Shown here one piece after another: positions 27,067-39,258 of a stretch of DNA of 64,000 bases. Numbering within the stretch: the stretch's first letter is position 1; every line of letters begins with the position of its first letter. Source of the DNA: Cinclus cinclus (Eukaryota > Chordata > Aves > Passeriformes > Cinclidae); contig NC_085047.1 in NCBI RefSeq assembly GCF_963662255.1, positions 52,636,006 to 52,700,005 of the forward strand. The letters run 5' to 3'. A program made the position numbers and the translations under genes. The notes beneath the pieces were generated by a model. It had not been told where the DNA came from, ran no database searches, and saw nothing but the letters and a program-made list of their open reading frames with translations.

Positions 27067-27157
27067 GTCGGAGCATCTTTAGCCGGAGCATCTTTAGCCG
27101 GAGCATCTTTAGCCGGAGCATCCCTAGCCGGAGCGCCCTTTAGCCGGAGCATCCCGG
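27067..27157 (+). repeat. 6 x 15-bp tandem repeat in the CpG island
   Basis: Six units of about 15 bp with consensus GCCGGAGCATCTTTA. The first begins GTCGGAG and the next two are identical to the consensus. The fourth and sixth read CATCCC, and the fifth is 16 bp and reads CGCCCTTTA. Increasing divergence toward the 3' end suggests spread from the left units. It sits at or just before the proposed first exon, so it could act as an array of factor sites. Confidence 0.97.
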
Positions 27158-27531
27158 CGGCGTCAGCCGTCTGCTTTTCGAGGGAGGTCGACACTCCGGG
27201 AGTGGGGTGTTTTTTTCTGCCCTGCCCCTCACCCGGTGCGCGTTGTTGGTGCCCTGGGTGCGAGCGGAGCCCCGGCGGGCACGGCTGCCCGGCGCCGAGC
27301 GCTGTTGCTCGCAGGTTCCCGCAGCGCCGGGGCCGCTCGCTCCCGCTGTCCGGCGCCGAGCGGTGCCGCTCGGCTGAGGCGGGACCCGGCGGGTTTGGGA
27401 AGCTGCTGTGCGCCCTGCAACAGCTCCCGCCGTGCCTCGCCCGTGCTGCTGCTCCGAGGGAGCATCCTCGGCGATTTGCCTGTCCTGTGCTGTAACCAAG
27501 GGCATTCGATGCTCACGAGCGTTTAACCGAG
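27158..27531 (+). other. SERTM1: Proposed non-coding exon 1 of SERTM1
   Basis: The right edge is set by a strong donor, CGAG followed by GTATGT, at 27531/27532. The left edge is not known; 27158 is simply the base after the tandem repeat. The stretch contains no ATG until 27509, where a 5-codon uORF (ATG at 27509, TAA at 27524-27526) lies just before the splice. Linkage to the coding exon is inferred from strand, CpG island position and the matching acceptor at 38750/38751. An alternative first exon could use the donor CAG/GTGAGC at 26758/26759. Confidence 0.45.
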
Positions 27532-30500
27532 GTATGTGTTTTGTGGCCTGTTCTTGATCATTCACGAACGTCTTTCGCAAAGAACCTGCGTTTAGACTAA
27601 CTCACTTCGCGGGTTGGCAGACTGCTTGAATTGAGCGAAAGCTTCCTGGGTTTGGAGAAATTGCTTTCGGCAGAGGCAAAAAGGGGAACGCTCTGGAAGA
27701 GCGTGGGGACAGCATGAGGCTGCACAGCTTCTGGAAGGAAGGAAGGATACGGAGAAAAGGGGGACACGGGGCTGGTTTATTTTGCTGAAAGATGCTGCAG
27801 CCCAGGGGTGTCATAGCGCAGACCATTGGGTCATCACTGTGCAAGCAAATTCTTGGCTCAGCGGGCATAAGCACAGACTGCCACCCGTGTGCTCTTTCAC
27901 GTTGTTTGCAGAAAGGTGATGGGGAAAGGATTGCTCCCTCTGCAAATAAATTTTAACATGCCTATCCAATGTAGTGGGAGAAGAGCTGAGCTTAGACAGC
28001 ACAGCATGGAAAAAACCCACAGGATGGATGCACAAAAAATGTGCCCTTTGCAAGCACTTTATGTCTGCCTAAAAGCTGCAGGCTGTTTCAACATCATCTT
28101 GCTAGATGCAATAAAGTTTGGAACAGAAATCAAGTGAAGCAAGCTCTTCCTACACTTGCAAATGCTAAACAGTTAGAGGGAAATTGTGAAAATAGTGGTA
28201 AAGGACTGAGAATTTGCCACACTGATTAACATTTATATAAGCAAAGACAATTAAGAATTCATACTAGCTATTATTAAATTAATTCTTAGCTAATTGTAGC
28301 AGAATGAGAGAAAGATGAATAAGAGAAATGTGTAAAATCTGGACCATATAAGATGCATGTAGTGCTGGAAGTTTTATTATGATAAGGGATCAAGATGGAG
28401 TATCATGTCTGTTTCCTTGTGATTTTGGTTTTTACAGTCATTTTGGACTGACTCTTAACTTTCCTGTGCTTGAACAGACCAAAACAAAAGGCAACCTGAA
28501 ACCACCAGCTGCCTTCTCTCAGCTATTGTGCCTAGAAGAGCTTGTTCCCCTTATGGATGGTTGCTGGTTGTAGCTGTGTACTCGTTGCCTTCCTTCCCCA
28601 CCTCTTCCTCGGACTGGGTCACCCCTGTCACCCAAGGTGGGGGAAAGAAAAAGCAGGCATGTCCCTCCTGCCTCCCTCATGTTTCTCCAGCTTTCCTGTG
28701 CTCTGACACACAGGCTGGCCTGCCTGCAGGCTGCTACTTACTATATCCAGTACGTGTGCTTTGGTGTCAACAGGATACCTGCTGCAGGACCTGGAACTGC
28801 TGGGAAAGGGGTCTTGGGCTATTTCAGCATCCAGGTCTAATCTAGTACTATCACCATGTATGAATGTGGATATATTTGGCTTAGAAAGTTATTGCAGTGG
28901 GTATTTTGTTAACATTTCAGATGTAAAAGGCTGAACTGGGATAACTTGCCCCTGCCAAGTGTCTTTTTTCATAATTGGGTCTTACTGGTGCAGTGCAAAT
29001 TGTAAGTTGTATTCTATAAATTCCCCATCAGAGGCAGGAAGCAGTGGGGCCTTTCTTCCCTGTACCCCATCTACACAGAAGCAGAAGAGGTATTATCTCA
29101 ATGACTGAGTACATTCATAAGTTGCTGCAAAATCTGATGTTTCAGATAGGCCTGAGACTTGGAATCTAAGTACTAAAAGGTCAGTATATTTTCACCTCTA
29201 TACCTCCTGCACTCTTTTGCAAGGAGTCCTCTCCCTGTGTCTTCATGACTGTGGTTGCCTCCTTTTCCTGGCTTGTGCAGAGGAAATCCTGTTAGGACAT
29301 AGATGATCCATGGTGCTGCTGCAAAACCCACCTCTTAGCCTGCCACTTCATCTGCATCTCCCCTCTTTGCCAGTCCTTCTGCTGTTCCCTCTTTCCCCCT
29401 GCATCTGACATATCCGTCTGAGGCTTTGCTTTGAAGTGTCCTTGACAGCTGCCTGTACATGATGTACCCAGTTCCTGTTTTCCCGAGATGTACCCCTGGG
29501 CTTTGATCAGCCATTGTGCTCTCAACACCTTTCTCCCTCAAGCCATCATCTTTGCATGTCTTCAAGCTCCACCTTGTGCTTACTTGTAGCTTCATATAGG
29601 CACCATGTCCATCATTCCTTTAATTTCCTTGAAATGTCCCAGCACATTTGCTTTGGTTTGATGCCTTCAGCAGCCATCTGGTAAGATGCTAAGACAAGCC
29701 CTCACCCATGCTGTCACCATCCCTGCCACTGGAATTACTCTTGCTCTGGGTTGGAGCATAACAGTGTCCTCTAAAGCTAGCAGATCACTCTATCTAGCAC
29801 CAGCAGAAACTCTCCTTCCATTGCCTACATTACTCACTTGCTCTTTTTTGGCATTTCAGGTGCAACCCTGCCCCCTTATGCTTGTACAGCACAGCGTGGC
29901 TCGCTGCAGCTCCCTTTGCAATCGTGTTGTCTCTTTGCCCAAGTTGTTGCAGGGTGTTTTGCAAACAGGGACTATATGTGAATATTAGGCACGCATGGCT
30001 GCTTTGTCAGGGGAGGGCATGCATGCAGCCTGTGTCTGTAAAATAAGGAATGGTGTGAGGATAGGGATCTTTTATTAGAGCACTGAGGGAGAATCAAAGA
30101 GGAAGGGTGTTTTCTTACTTTTCTTGGTGAAGCATGCTGAGGTACCTGAGTCAGGAAGCAGAGTTACAGTGAGTTACTGTGGTAGCACATCTGTGCCTAA
30201 AACTCCCTTGACATTCAAGTGTACAGCATGTAGTTGATACTGAATATGTGGGGTTTTTTGAGAGAAAAATAATCTGAAAATGATGCATTAATTCCTGTTG
30301 AACCAAGTGTAAAGAATTGTGTCCTAGCTTTATATTGTGACAAGGTTCCTAAGAAGGTGGAAATGAAATCTGCTTGACATTTTTGGGTGTAATATGGATT
30401 TATAAAATTTGTGATTTGTGAAATGTGTGATTTATACCTGTTGTTTTTACAAAGTATACTGATATCAGTATATCAACTGAATTTTGCAATAGAAAAGCAT

Positions 30501-31351
30501 TTTGTTATTGTTCAGGACTCTACTTCCTGGGTCACCGCTTCGTTACCTAAGGACCAATAACTCCATTGACTAGCAAAGTTAAAGGGCACTTACTGTTCAG
30601 CAGAGCTCCTTCCTGTATTGTAGTCTGCCCAGAATTCTCCCAAGACAGGAGTGGATGCGCCCACATGGAGTGTGGGGGATGAGGGCTCTCAGGTACACTC
30701 GTGGGTGCAGCCACGTCATTGGCATCAGGCAGGAGGATGTGCTGCAGCACCGGGAGAGACAATAGAGACCTTAAAACCATTCAGTTCCAGATTTAGCTAC
30801 AGTTTGTCCTAAAACTTAATTCCTTGTAGATGAAGGGGATGTGTATGATATTTTTGAGGGTTTTTTTCACCCTCTACCTGAACCTGAGGGTCTAAGCACT
30901 TCAAGTCTTTAGTTTCAAACATGAGCGTGATGGAAAATGAAAGCAAGCTCTGATAACATGGACTGCTTGCCCTGGAGCTTGGTATTTCACCTGGTAGGTT
31001 TCGGTCTGAGTAAACAAAGTGCAGGAGCTGAAGCACTGCCCCATGAGAAGTGTGGTGGCTTCCAGAAGGGTGAACACAGTGCACAGCCCTCCACTTGGCC
31101 TCAGCTGTGGAGTCCAGTGCTGTTCTGCCTGTGTCAAATTAAAAAAGGTGGTTATTGGGAGCCCATGTGAAGAGTCAGGCGTGAAGTAGCAAATCTTAAT
31201 AAACTTTTGTTTGTTCTGTGATTAAGAATTAGATGAATTAGAGATTAATTAGATCACCGCTATGCCACAACACGTATGCTGGATGGAATCTCCTGAGAGG
31301 CTTATCTGTTGGTGGCATGTTCCACACAGCCTTTGGAAAGAAGGGGTAGCA

Positions 31352-31412
31352 GGGATGGGATGGGATGGGATGGGATGGGATGGGATGGGATGGGATGGGA
31401 TGGGATGGGATG
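31352..31412. repeat. (GGGAT)12 pentanucleotide microsatellite
   Basis: Twelve uninterrupted GGGAT units inside the proposed SERTM1 intron. The repeating peptide frames on both strands are artefacts of the repeat. On one strand the G-triplets could support a G-quadruplex. Confidence 0.98.
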
Positions 31413-34400
31413 ACTCAGCTATAAAGGAAGGCAACAAGGCAGAAGCAGTTGAAATACTTTCATATACTTGTCCCACTGAGGAAAATGGATTTTAATGGAC
31501 TTTTCATTTCTCATTAAGCAGCCATTCCACACCACACTAAATTTTCTGCTCAAACAAAACTCCAAATCGAATGTTGCAAGAAATCAAACAAGAAGTCATT
31601 ACACAAAATGCAGAAGTTAACCTGCTCGTTTCTCCTCTTCCCTGGCTAACCTTTTCCTGGACCTCCTTTCCAGCTGGATACCTGGGATCTGTCACTTTGA
31701 CAGTGACACTTTAATGGCTCTTTTTGACTGTAGGAGTCAATTACCAAGATTTAAAGCTGTTATGGGCAACCAAATGGCTGTGTGAAACTTCATGTCTTCT
31801 CTGCCTGACCACCCACTGCCACTTAACTTTAGGAGCTCAGATCTGTTTGAGGTTTCTGCCTCAGTTGAATTTGGCTGAGAGTGGCAACAAAAGTTATTCA
31901 GAGTGGCAATAATGGGAATAAATTTGGGAGTGGATGCCAAGAAATCAAATACAATCCATCACTGTGGTCAGCAAAGAGTAGGTTGTTGAGTTTTGGGTGG
32001 GTTTTTACAGCAACCTATATTTTTTCACAGGAAATTTTTAAAAAATACATATTTTTAACAAATCAGCACAGGAAGGAGATTGATTTCCTTGGTGACTGTG
32101 TCCACTGGGTGAGATTCAGACCGATAGTCTTATAAGAGGCTAGACCAGGAGGGCCCCATTTCTGTATCTAAGGTCTCAGAGGCACATCAGTGAGACTCCT
32201 TAGCCCTCTCCACATCCTGAGAGATACAGGGAACAGATAGATCCCTACTCATTGAATATCTTACTGGCCCACTGTTTGGGCCAAATCCCTCTGCAGGCTA
32301 CTGCTGCAGCTGAAATGGTAAAAATAGATGTGAGGGGCATATGAGTTGTGCAAGAGGATGAAGGACTGTGGGATACAAATGTGTATGGCAAGGGGTCTTC
32401 TGAAGATAAGCTTGTTGTTGTTCTGGTCCAAATAATTCTCTGTTCTTCAAAGATAATTAAAAGCTCTGCCCTCCCCACCTCACTGTGTACACTTGCCATT
32501 TGGATATGAATGCCTGCACTTAGGAAGCCTCGAGGATGTCTTTTGTTTTTCACTTCGTGTTTAATCAGCCCAAGATTTGGTAGGATCTGGTCCCCTTGCC
32601 TTGCTAGAGATTGTGGCACTGTTGTATTGAATGAAGGGCTAAATGGGCACAAGCGGTGCTCTGTGTATCTGGGAGGAGATGGACTAACAAAGATTCTACC
32701 AAGAAAAAAGAGAAAAAAAATTGTATTTGCCTTTGTTGAAAATACAACCCTGTTAAAGAGATCTATGCCTCTTTCCCCCGGGAAGGAAATAAAGGGGAGG
32801 AAAAGGGTCTCTGCTATGAACAGACAAAACTGAGGGGCACAGGGTAGAGTTCTTGGCTATGTGTCATACTTGCCAGAGAAAACACATGCAGGGCTGCTGT
32901 ATCCCCCTCTCCATCCTGTAGCACACCTGCCTCAGCCTCAGAAGCATTTCTGAGCAAGCTGACAAGGGTGCATGCCCTCACATCCAGAGCACATGCTGGG
33001 TGATGTCTGGGCAGCTGACTTTGGGGTTCACCTACAGCCTCCTACCTCTCCTTCACAAAGAGATGGCCAAGAACTGTCTGACTCCCTTTGGATGGAACAT
33101 TAGTATAGTCAATGTTATCAAAACATTTGGATTTCAACAATACTGTCTTTTAACAGCTGCACTAGATAATTATTGAAGTTGGAGAGGCTTAAACCAGAAG
33201 TGATTCAGTGACTGAAGGGATGAAAGCAGCACAACAATGCATCAACATCCATCCCCAGAGATCTGCTTCTCTAATGCAGTCAAACCAAATGTGCTGAAGG
33301 GGCAGAGCTCTATGAAGTACAATGACTGTGAAAGTGTCTTTTTTCTCCTAAAGGGGAAAATCTGTTTGAGAATGGCCCCTCTTTTGCTTTAATCTATATG
33401 ATCTGGGACTGTTTCTTCATACACAAGAAATTTAATTTACTTTATTAAAAACAAATCAGGGGCTATGTTTTAATTTTAGGTATTGAAGGCATGTAGCACA
33501 CAAAATTCTTCTAGCTATTCTTGTGCATATAGCATATTCAGTTTGGATATTTCAGGTATGTGAAAATTTAAACTGCAGATAGAATTAAAGAGAATTAATA
33601 AATAATAGCATGCAATCCAAAAGACCTGATTCCTGGGAGGAGTCTTAGGGGTATAATGTGAAATGAACTAGAAAGTAGATACAGTGCTCTAGTGCTTAAA
33701 AAGGTGCCAGGGGACAGATGTCTGTCTTGGTCCTGGAGCACACTGCAGAAGAAGAGAAAGGTGTTATCAAAGCCTGTCTGTAAAGCAGAGTTCAGGATCA
33801 TGGTTTAGATACTGTTTTGATGCTGTGCTGTAACTGGCCCGCAGAAGGATGTTGTTAGAAGGAGTAAAACACCACCCAGGATTCCAGTTGATTTTTCTTT
33901 TTCTGAAATTTCTCCCAGTAAGAGCAGTCAAAATTCAGCACTTGTCCTCCCTTTATTTTATAATTATAGTAGTTATTACTAAACTCTTCCACTTTTATTT
34001 GCTTTTTTATAGGGGCTTTTCTCAGCATGCAGTCCCTTTAGATTTGTGCGTGATTGCCAACCACATCCTCCGCATTTGGCTTCTATTTCCATTTCTTCTG
34101 CTTGTAAGTATTTTATTCTTTCTCTTTGCTCATTTTTCTTTTACTTTTAAAGACCAGATTTAACTCACGGGCTCTGGTTCTGATCCCAGGTCACGACATC
34201 TTTGATTTACATTGATATAAATGACTCTATAATCCACAGACCCATGGGAAATGTAAATTAGAAAATAATTGGAGCCTATCTGAATTAATCTAAGTATCCT
34301 TATGGCTCAGAGGGTTTTCCTTTTTTCCTTTTCCTTTTTCCAACCCCACATAAGCCCCCAAACAAAATATAACTTGATTTTAACCTGCAACCAAGCCATC

Positions 34401-35057
34401 TGGGCACTTGTCTTCTTACATTTTCAAAGACATAAATTTAAATCATAATAAAAAAATGAAATTAGATCATAAATTAAAAAGAAAACTTTGCTTGTGGCAG
34501 GAAATAGTTTTTCTTTTCCTTCTGTGCTCTATTTTATTGAGTCAGTTGGCAATTTATCCTGTTTCCCAAGCAGAGTGGAAAAGGGATTCTCTGCTCCTGG
34601 AAGGTCCATCTGTAAAGGGAAAAATAAGCATCCTACTTACTTGTGGTCTTTTAATTGCCAAAGTCCTGTATCCAGGAAGTATTAAGGATCATATTCTTGG
34701 TAAACTCCAAGCTGGAAGTCATCCTTTGCTTTTCATACTTACATTTTAAATGGAAAAAAATGTTGCTCGCATCTTTTTTCTGTCTAGAGCTACTGTCTTA
34801 TTTAGTTGCATGATGCTAAACTGCTACATTTTTCCAGTCTAGAGCATATTGCCTTTCAAGGTTGAAGTGTTCCTGATATTTGAAAATCATTCAGTCCTTT
34901 AGTATCAGCATGCAAACATATTTTTATTGGCATTAAATGTTTTGTGTGACATGTTTGCTGGAAGGGCAATATTGGTAATATAGAAAGGAAATAAATGTAG
35001 AAAAAAGGCAGCGAGGGGGCAGATGAAAGAATTAAACCGGGAGCTCCCTGGCCTTTG

Positions 35058-35069
35058 TATATATATATA

Positions 35070-35111
<42 letters not shown>
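35058..35111. repeat. (TA)n microsatellite, ~54 bp
   Basis: TA dinucleotide run with one ATTTAT interruption, within the proposed SERTM1 intron. Confidence 0.97.
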
Positions 35112-35114
<3 letters not shown>

Positions 35115-38100
35115 CTAGTAAAAACTTGCTGCTAGCTTTTGGAACCAGTCATGATGATAGCAAAACTTAGGGAGTTAACTCCTAAAACTTACATCTTTAG
35201 GGATGAGTAAGTCTTATCTTAGAACTGGCACCATTATATCACCTGGAAACCTGCACATTCTTCCTCCTGCTCTTCCTGCTCTGTCACAGCATATTGAAGT
35301 TTGGCCAGGTGAGGGACCACTGTGCTGTAACTGTGCTAAAGGCAAATTAAAATCTCATCTGTTAGGAGATGTTTACAATAAGGGCTTTCTAGGATACCTT
35401 CTACCTGTAAAGAAACAGTTCATAGGAGATTGTGACAAAAGTGTTAGTTTATGTAATATACAAACGCTGATTTTCTTGGTTGTCCATTTGTCTCTCTGCT
35501 TAAACATTTTGAAGACACTGAAACAGCCAAGGTATTTCTCAGCTTGTAGTCACAAAAATACAGAAAGAACCAAGAAAACAAAGTGCTTTTCTGTGGCTGA
35601 TAAACTCACAAGAAATTGAGTCTACCAGACTTATCTTTGCTGCCTGTCCCTCAGTTTTTAGGGTTTAGTGGTGTGAGTATGCACCATTAAATTATATCTT
35701 ACTGAGCCTGGAGAAGTAGAATTGTTGCATCAAGATATATGAAGAAATACAATATAGACAGTAAAGCATTCACAACATTTGGATTACGAAAAAGCTCTGT
35801 ACGTGCCATCCTGGAGAGTGTTGTAGTCTCATATAATATTCACTTTAGTCCAAACTGGGAGATGGCTATTGTCTTAGCAATGCTAAAGATTAAATTACAT
35901 ATGTTACATGTAATTTGGGACTCAGGGCAAATGCTTATTGTGAGGCCTCTGCTTCTGGCCACATTTACATTTCCCTACAAAATGGATTTTCTGGCAGGTA
36001 CCATCAGATATGCAATAGTGGGCTAGCTTGGGCGTGGCTGAAGCTGGCCTCTTTCAGAGTGATGCCTTGCCTGATCCTTTACCTGCTCAGTTTGCCCTTC
36101 TTCTGGTGGATGCAACCTTGCCCACCTCCTGCATACCACAGGATAAAAGGAAATATGAAAAACTCCAACTGAGCGTGGCTACAGTATCTGCCAAGTTGGC
36201 TTGCCCCAGGTATAAGAATGGTTGTCCTCACCTGTGAAAGGTATTTATACAAAGGACATGAATGAAGAAACAATGCACAACTGGGAGAATATACCTAAAT
36301 AGTGGCTCTGGTTGAAAAGCCAGGATGTACAAATAACACCATGTATCTAGGAGACCCTTTCCTTTTGTGCCAATGCTCATATTTGGGGACCAGAGTAGCA
36401 GAATAAGGTTTTGCTCTCTTGTACTTCTAAAACCAGCAGAGTGTGAAAGTAGAATCTGTGCCTTCTTGGACCAGTGAATTGTTTTACTGAAATATGTGAA
36501 TCTTCTAGGCAGATTGTCCATCAGAGAAGCAAGGCTGTGTAACAGTGGAGCAGCAGGAAAACTCAGCCGTAGTCAGAAAGGCAGAGTGTCATCTGGGGCT
36601 CTCAGCAGTGAGGATGGGCCAGAGGACTCAGGGAGCCTCCTCAAATCACACAGCCCTGTTCTGGCATTGCTGAGGTACCTCTAACAAAGTAATCCAGAGC
36701 AAGATACACCACAAAATCTGAGTCCCCCAGCAGACAGGTGCCAGTTCTGCTGTCCCAGGAGTTTTCAAGAGAGGGTAGTTGGAAAGCTGCCTCCTGTCAG
36801 AGTTCTCCATGTGCAGTCATTCAGGAACAATACTTGCAATCCATTCTTTGCCTAAAACCAACTCAGCTTTCCAAAAATAGAAGAGGGAAAGGCAGGGACC
36901 AGTACAGAATGTGAAATTTTGCCTCTGTGGTTAATTTCCTCGGTCAGTTTACAGAAAGGTTTATTGCCTTTTACCAGCTTTGCCATCATACTTTGAAGCC
37001 AGTGGCAAAATTCCAAATCATTTTTTGGGACTAGATTTGAGCTAAATGTTATGATGTTGTATTTAGTTTTCAGAAATGCAAAAAAGCCCAGTGACCTAAC
37101 AAGAAGGTGAAGCTACCATCTGACTCTCCTCTGGAGGTTATTTCTTCAGGAGGATCAGGGTAAGAGACACAACTTACCTTCTTCTCCCAGCAGAAGCAGG
37201 AACCTGAGCTGAAGTGGTAGCTGTGGTGCACTGAATAAAACTACTCGTGGCTTCATTTGGAACCAGAGTTTACAGTGTCTCTGATCTCACTACAAAATAC
37301 TCATTTAAAAATAGCTTGAGTGATGTTTTAAGGCCTCTAAAAGCTCTGATTTAAGAAAACACCTCCCTGCTTAACTGAGGTTCTGATTAGTCTTATTTAA
37401 TACTATAAATTTTCCACTTCAGAAAAAGTCCCAAAAAATGCCAAAATTATTCCTTGTACCACGGTCAAGTGCTAGTAGTGAAAGAAGAATGTAGTAGATT
37501 TCAAATCTGTGAAAAATTTAAAGGCTTTCAACTTCTTCCATGTTAGAGAATTCGTGTGAATTAATTCCTTAAGTTATTGTAGAGCAATTCAATTAATAAT
37601 GGATCTGATTTTCATTGTGACAAGTAATTAAGAATAAACATCTTCTATATCAAAGCCTATCTGTTAAAAAGGATAAATTAGCTTAACTATTAACTTAACT
37701 ATTTCCAGAGCATGAAATGAACACATATTGTTCCATTAGTTAATTTTATATCACTAAATTAAAGACAGTTCAAAAGGAGTATAATCTCATAAGGATCTCT
37801 CTTTGTTCAGTCTGTTGTGACTTATTTTACGAGGTACAGCAAATACGGTTTCCTGTGGGGGTAAATACTATTAGGGTTATAAAATGGTATTAGTTTAGTA
37901 TATTTTATGTGTGACTATGAGTTATATACCACAACGGTAAGAATATTTTTATCTGGTATTTGCAGATGCAGTTTTCCTGCATATCTTGCAGGCTATAGGG
38001 ATGCTTGATTAAGACCACCAAAAACTCCACTGTAAAACCAAAACCACAATAAATAAACAATAAAACAACATCTAGAATGTAACCTTTTGTCCATAGCCCT

Positions 38101-38750
38101 TAGATAGTCCTCTCATGTTTGCTGGGCTGGCAGGGCTGCCCCTTCCTTGGGATTTTGCTTGTGGGTGTCAGAAGCTGCATCACTCCACTGAAACATGCCT
38201 ACCATTGAGATCTCCATGGCAGAATTACAGTGAGGTACATTTTGATATTTGAAACCATTCAAAACATTTCATAAATACACAGTAAGAAAGCAAGTCTAGC
38301 AGATTTTCTAATCCTGAGTGCCTCTGGCAAGACACTATGGAGTAAGTAGCTGATGGATTCATCATTGACTGTGATGTTGAGTGGCTTTGCTCATCCAGGT
38401 TGAGGAGCTGAAATCTTGAGAGGAGGATTCATTACTTGACTAGATTTTTTTATCACAAGAAAAATTTGGATTCCAATACCTCTGTCCCATATAAAGTACA
38501 TTTTTGATTGAGCAACTAAACAACTCATGGTTGGGAAGAGTCAGTTTTAAACCATTAGGATTCAGTAGTACTTCTCCTAATCCCAGCATTTTGGAAAATT
38601 GTGATATAAAGATAATTGCTAGCTAATTCTTTTAGAATTTAATCTTTTAGCTAAGAAATGTAGTTCTTAAGACCTAATTATATCAGGTGCACATTATCTG
38701 CTAGTAAATTAACTTTGGTTTTTTGTTTTTGTTTTTTTTTTTTCTTGCAG

Positions 38751-38934
38751 TTCTGAAGGATAAAATCTTAAACTGTCCCGAGCTTGAGCAGTAAAGGATA
38801 AATTCATTCACTGGCTGACTTGTCATCTCACCATTGTGATGGAAAAATGTTTGCTTAAAATAAACCCTTTTTATGCCACTAAAATTGCCTTTGAACGCAA
38901 GATCTGTTGCGATTTTTAAAACACAAACCAAATA
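38751..38934 (+). promoter_or_regulatory. SERTM1: SERTM1 exon 2 leader with three uORFs
   Basis: 184 nt between the acceptor (TTTCTTGCAG ending at 38750) and the SERTM1 ATG. It contains exactly three ATG codons. uORF1 at 38839-38919 (26 codons) is in the SERTM1 frame and stops 15 nt before its start. uORF2 at 38847-38858 has 3 codons. uORF3 at 38873-38935 has 20 codons, and its TAA overlaps the SERTM1 ATG as TAATG. The three lie in three different frames. Scanning ribosomes would therefore meet upstream starts in every frame, which suggests strong translational control, probably by reinitiation or leaky scanning. Confidence 0.7.
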
Positions 38935-39258
38935 ATGTCAGAATCCTACCCTTCATCTGGATTTGTGGGAAACATGGAAAATGGGACATTTCTGGAGCTG
39001 TATCCCACATCCCTTTCAACTTCAGTGGATTCATCGCCTGGCCATTTATCCAACGTCTATGTCTATGTTTCTATATTCCTTAGTCTATTAGCTTTTCTCC
39101 TTTTGCTACTGATCATTGCACTTCAGAGGCTGAAAAACATAATTTCTTCCAGTTCATCCTACCCTGAATACAATAGTGATGCTGGAAGTTCATTCACTAA
39201 TTTAGAGGTTTGCAGTATTTCTTCCCAGCGCTCTGCTCTCTCAAACCTTTCTTCATGA
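38935..39258 (+). CDS. SERTM1: Serine-rich and transmembrane domain-containing protein 1
   Basis: Complete 107-residue protein in one exon, the same length as mammalian SERTM1 as I recall it. It is a single-pass membrane protein of unknown biochemical role. An N-terminal region rich in Ser/Thr (residues 1-40) carries an N-glycosylation sequon NGT at 16-18. A hydrophobic segment at about 41-63 (VYVYVSIFLSLLAF, then LLLLLIIAL) is followed by a basic stop-transfer patch QRLKN (64-68). The tail has a five-serine run (71-75), a PEY motif (77-79) and many further serines, ending SNLSS. The start is chosen because an in-frame TAA lies at 38917-38919 and this is the next ATG, with A at -3. No signal peptide is seen, so the TM segment probably acts as a signal anchor. 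No frameshift or missing part is seen. The family identification rests on recalled sequence, notably the TM segment and serine-rich tail. Confidence 0.95.
   Translation: MSESYPSSGFVGNMENGTFLELYPTSLSTSVDSSPGHLSNVYVYVSIFLSLLAFLLLLLIIALQRLKNIISSSSSYPEYNSDAGSSFTNLEVCSISSQRSALSNLSS

Larger units (their letters stand above)
26660..27520 (+). promoter_or_regulatory. CpG island, probable SERTM1 promoter
   Basis: About 860 bp of GC-rich DNA dense in CpG, in sharp contrast to the AT-rich surroundings. It contains GC-box (Sp1-type) motifs GGGGCGGGCC and GGGGGCGGCG around 26914-26933 and runs of CCGGGG-like hexamers at about 26954-27002. CpG islands of this kind mark transcription starts in vertebrates. 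The next gene downstream on the + strand is SERTM1, and a good splice donor ends the island at 27531/27532. The island is therefore probably the SERTM1 promoter plus first exon. Transcription to the left (a divergent non-coding RNA) is also possible. No TATA box is obvious inside it. The transcription start is not determined. Confidence 0.8.
27532..38750 (+). other. SERTM1: Proposed SERTM1 intron 1, about 11.2 kb
   Basis: It is bounded by GTATGT at the left and by a long pyrimidine tract ending TTTCTTGCAG at the right (38732-38750). Inside it I see a (GGGAT) microsatellite, a (TA) microsatellite and otherwise unique sequence. The open frames inside (up to about 138 codons) show no family resemblance. 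No clear transposon could be recognised, which is unusual over 11 kb next to a CR1-bearing flank. It might hold conserved regulatory elements. Confidence 0.5.

Noticed and set aside
26597..27580. Several 95-174 codon frames on both strands of the CpG island
   Set aside because: GC-rich DNA has few stop codons. The peptides are rich in R, A, P and G and follow the tandem repeats (repeated MLRLK and AKDAP words), so they are composition artefacts.
31262..31495. Repetitive MGWDG protein frame and its - strand PSHPI partner
   Set aside because: Both are translations of the (GGGAT) microsatellite.
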